Source of the DNA: Xylaria sp. FL1777
Taxonomy: Eukaryota > Ascomycota > Sordariomycetes > Xylariales > Xylariaceae
DNA: 19,548 nucleotides
Direction of reading: 5' to 3'
Assembly (NCBI GenBank): GCA_022578965.1
Contig: MU400945.1
Coordinates: 1 to 19,548 of the forward strand
The translations under genes were made by a program, and so were the position numbers. The notes beneath the pieces are model-generated. The model saw nothing but the letters and a program-made list of their open reading frames with translations. It was not told the DNA's origin and did no database searches. Positions 18,554 through 19,548 of this stretch are shown here, in pieces (the first letter of the stretch is position 1; every line of letters starts with the position of its first letter).

Positions 18554-18957
18554 TAATAAAACTAATGGTTAATTAGCAAGTAAAAAGCTAGTAATAAAAA
18601 AAAAAAAAAAGTGCAACAAAGTAGTAAGCTAAAGCTAAAGAAAACTTTATAAAAAAAGATAAAAAGAACAAAAGTATATAATTATTATTATAATAAACAG
18701 CTAAAGAACTACTAAAAGTAGCAGCTTTTTTTTTAAAGGCTAACATTTTAATAAGCTTGCATAAAAAGTTAAACTAGTAACCTTTAAAGAAAAGTTTATA
18801 AATAGCATTAGCTTTATAAGCTAAGCTATATATTGTAGCTATAAAAATAAAACATATATAGCTTGTGCTTTATACTTACTATAAAAATACTAAATTAGCT
18901 AATATTATGTAAAACTTAAAAAATCTATTATTTGTTTTATTACTTATTAACTTTTTT
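18554..18957 (+). pseudogene. C-terminal tail of the element A polyprotein after E
   Basis: The frame at 16450 resumes here (…N-I-S-N-K-T-N-G-x-L-A-S-K-K) and stays readable to about 18940. Composition is Lys, Ser, Thr and Asn, with a run of Lys codons at about 18597-18612 and a Ser run near 18720. Such a basic, polar tail after a chromodomain is plausible as a nuclear-localisation or linker region. No 3' LTR of A is visible before fragment D begins, so the true end of A is missing or deleted. Confidence 0.5.
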
Positions 18958-19548
18958 ATTAATTTTATAAACTATTTAAAAAAAAAAAAAAAAAAAAAGA
19001 ACTTTTTAAATATAGCTTATAAAACTATTATATTTTTATTAAAAAAAAATGTTAATTAAAACTTTATTAAGTATACTATATAAGCTTAAATAAAACAAAC
19101 GTTTTATAAAAATATATTTAAAAAAATTTAACAAAAGAATTTTTAAAAAAGTTTTAATTATTTGCTAAATACTTTATAGTGCTAATACTTAAAATAAAAA
19201 ATAAAAAACAACTAATTAATAAAGAAAAAAAACTAGTATAGCAAATAATAATTAATTATTAACTATTAAACGTAATTATTATTATAAATAAATATTTTTT
19301 TATTTTATTAATAATTATAAAAAAAAATATTAGCTAAATAAAATAGTTTATAGCAATTAATATTTTAAATAAATATTATGCTATTAAAATAACTAAAAAA
19401 AAGAAAATAAAAAACTGTTATATAAATAATATATAAACTATATAAGTATATAATTATGTTATAAAAACTATAAAATATATTAGCTAGCTTTTAATATATA
19501 ATAATAATAATTTTATAAAAGTTTTTAAATAAATTTATGTTTATTTAC
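18958..19548 (+). mobile_element. Fragment D: RT segment of a B-family element
   Basis: Near-identical to 8895-9478 of B in the same orientation, with transition differences and an A run three bases longer. The match begins abruptly at about 18958-18961, at the protease-RT border, and runs to the window end at the Tyr codon of the Y-L-x-D-D box. Sequence to the left (18554-18957) has no counterpart in B. It is therefore either a truncated copy, one side of a deletion junction, or a different element sharing this RT. Stops occur throughout. Confidence 0.8.

Larger units (their letters stand above)
1931..18957 (+). mobile_element. Element A: old Ty3/Gypsy element, host of the nested insertions
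   Basis: A is reconstructed from three blocks (1931-5286, 12991-16450, 18554-~18957) separated by insertions B and E. In order, the degenerate frames read as Gag, Thr/Ala-rich segment, aspartic protease, RT, RNase H, integrase, chromodomain and polar tail, all on the plus strand. Both internal insertions remove as multiples of three (7704 and 2103 bases with one target copy), and the frame is continuous across each joint. The pol sequence is clearly different from that of B (different RT and RNase H wording), so it is a second lineage. No LTR of A is seen: the left end lies beyond C, and the right end is lost at or beyond D. Confidence 0.8.

Noticed and set aside
18597..18612. Poly(A) tail of a LINE-type insertion (also the A run at about 18978-18998)
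   Set aside because: The first lies within a continuing Lys-coding frame, the second within the R/K-rich start of the RT segment shared with B; neither is followed by a target duplication.
1..19548. Organellar or AT-rich bacterial genome segment
   Set aside because: No tRNA or rRNA and no intact genes in any code; stops hit retroelement domains as TAA/TAG/TGA, and repeat copies differ by directed transitions, which fits mutated nuclear repeats of a fungus.

Overview
The window is a stack of dead LTR retrotransposons and contains no intact host gene. Base composition is extremely A+T-rich, every long reading frame is broken by TAA/TAG, and repeat copies differ almost only by C-to-T or G-to-A transitions. 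This is the appearance of an AT-rich, repeat-induced point mutation (RIP)-type isochore of a filamentous ascomycete. Reading through the mutated stops, with W/Q/R read as stop, D/E/G as N/K, and S/P as F/L, recovers retroelement domains along most of the window.

Layout: (1) Element A, plus strand, is the oldest layer: a Ty3/Gypsy element with gag, a Thr/Ala-rich segment, protease, RT, RNase H, integrase, a chromodomain and a polar tail. It occupies 1931-5286, 12991-16450 and 18554-~18957, and its ends are not visible. (2) Element B, plus strand, 5287-12985, is a complete 7.7 kb Ty3/Gypsy chromovirus with 494/493-bp LTRs and a 5-bp target duplication AGATC. It sits inside the RT domain of A; removing it with one AGATC rejoins the RT frame of A. 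(3) Element C, minus strand, 1-1925, is the 5' part of a second copy of the B family (LTR 1432-1925, then leader and gag running left out of the window). It is inserted in gag of A, so B and C lie head to head as ~1.9-kb inverted repeats. (4) Element E, probably minus strand, 16451-18549, is a 2.1-kb LTR element with 279-bp LTRs, no visible pol and a TAAG/ATAAG duplication, inserted in the tail downstream of the chromodomain of A. It is visibly less mutated. (5) Fragment D, plus strand, ~18958-19548, is an RT segment of the B family cut off by the window end.

The most unusual content is a degenerate antisense frame in B between the chromodomain and the 3' LTR. It encodes a six-cysteine Zn2Cys6-like cluster followed by a coiled-coil-like segment. 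A second point of interest is the mutational context: surviving C:G pairs lie mainly in 5'-RCT/AGY-3', with TpC and CpC almost gone. All domain calls come from reading degenerate frames by eye; no database search or alignment program was run, and domain borders are approximate.
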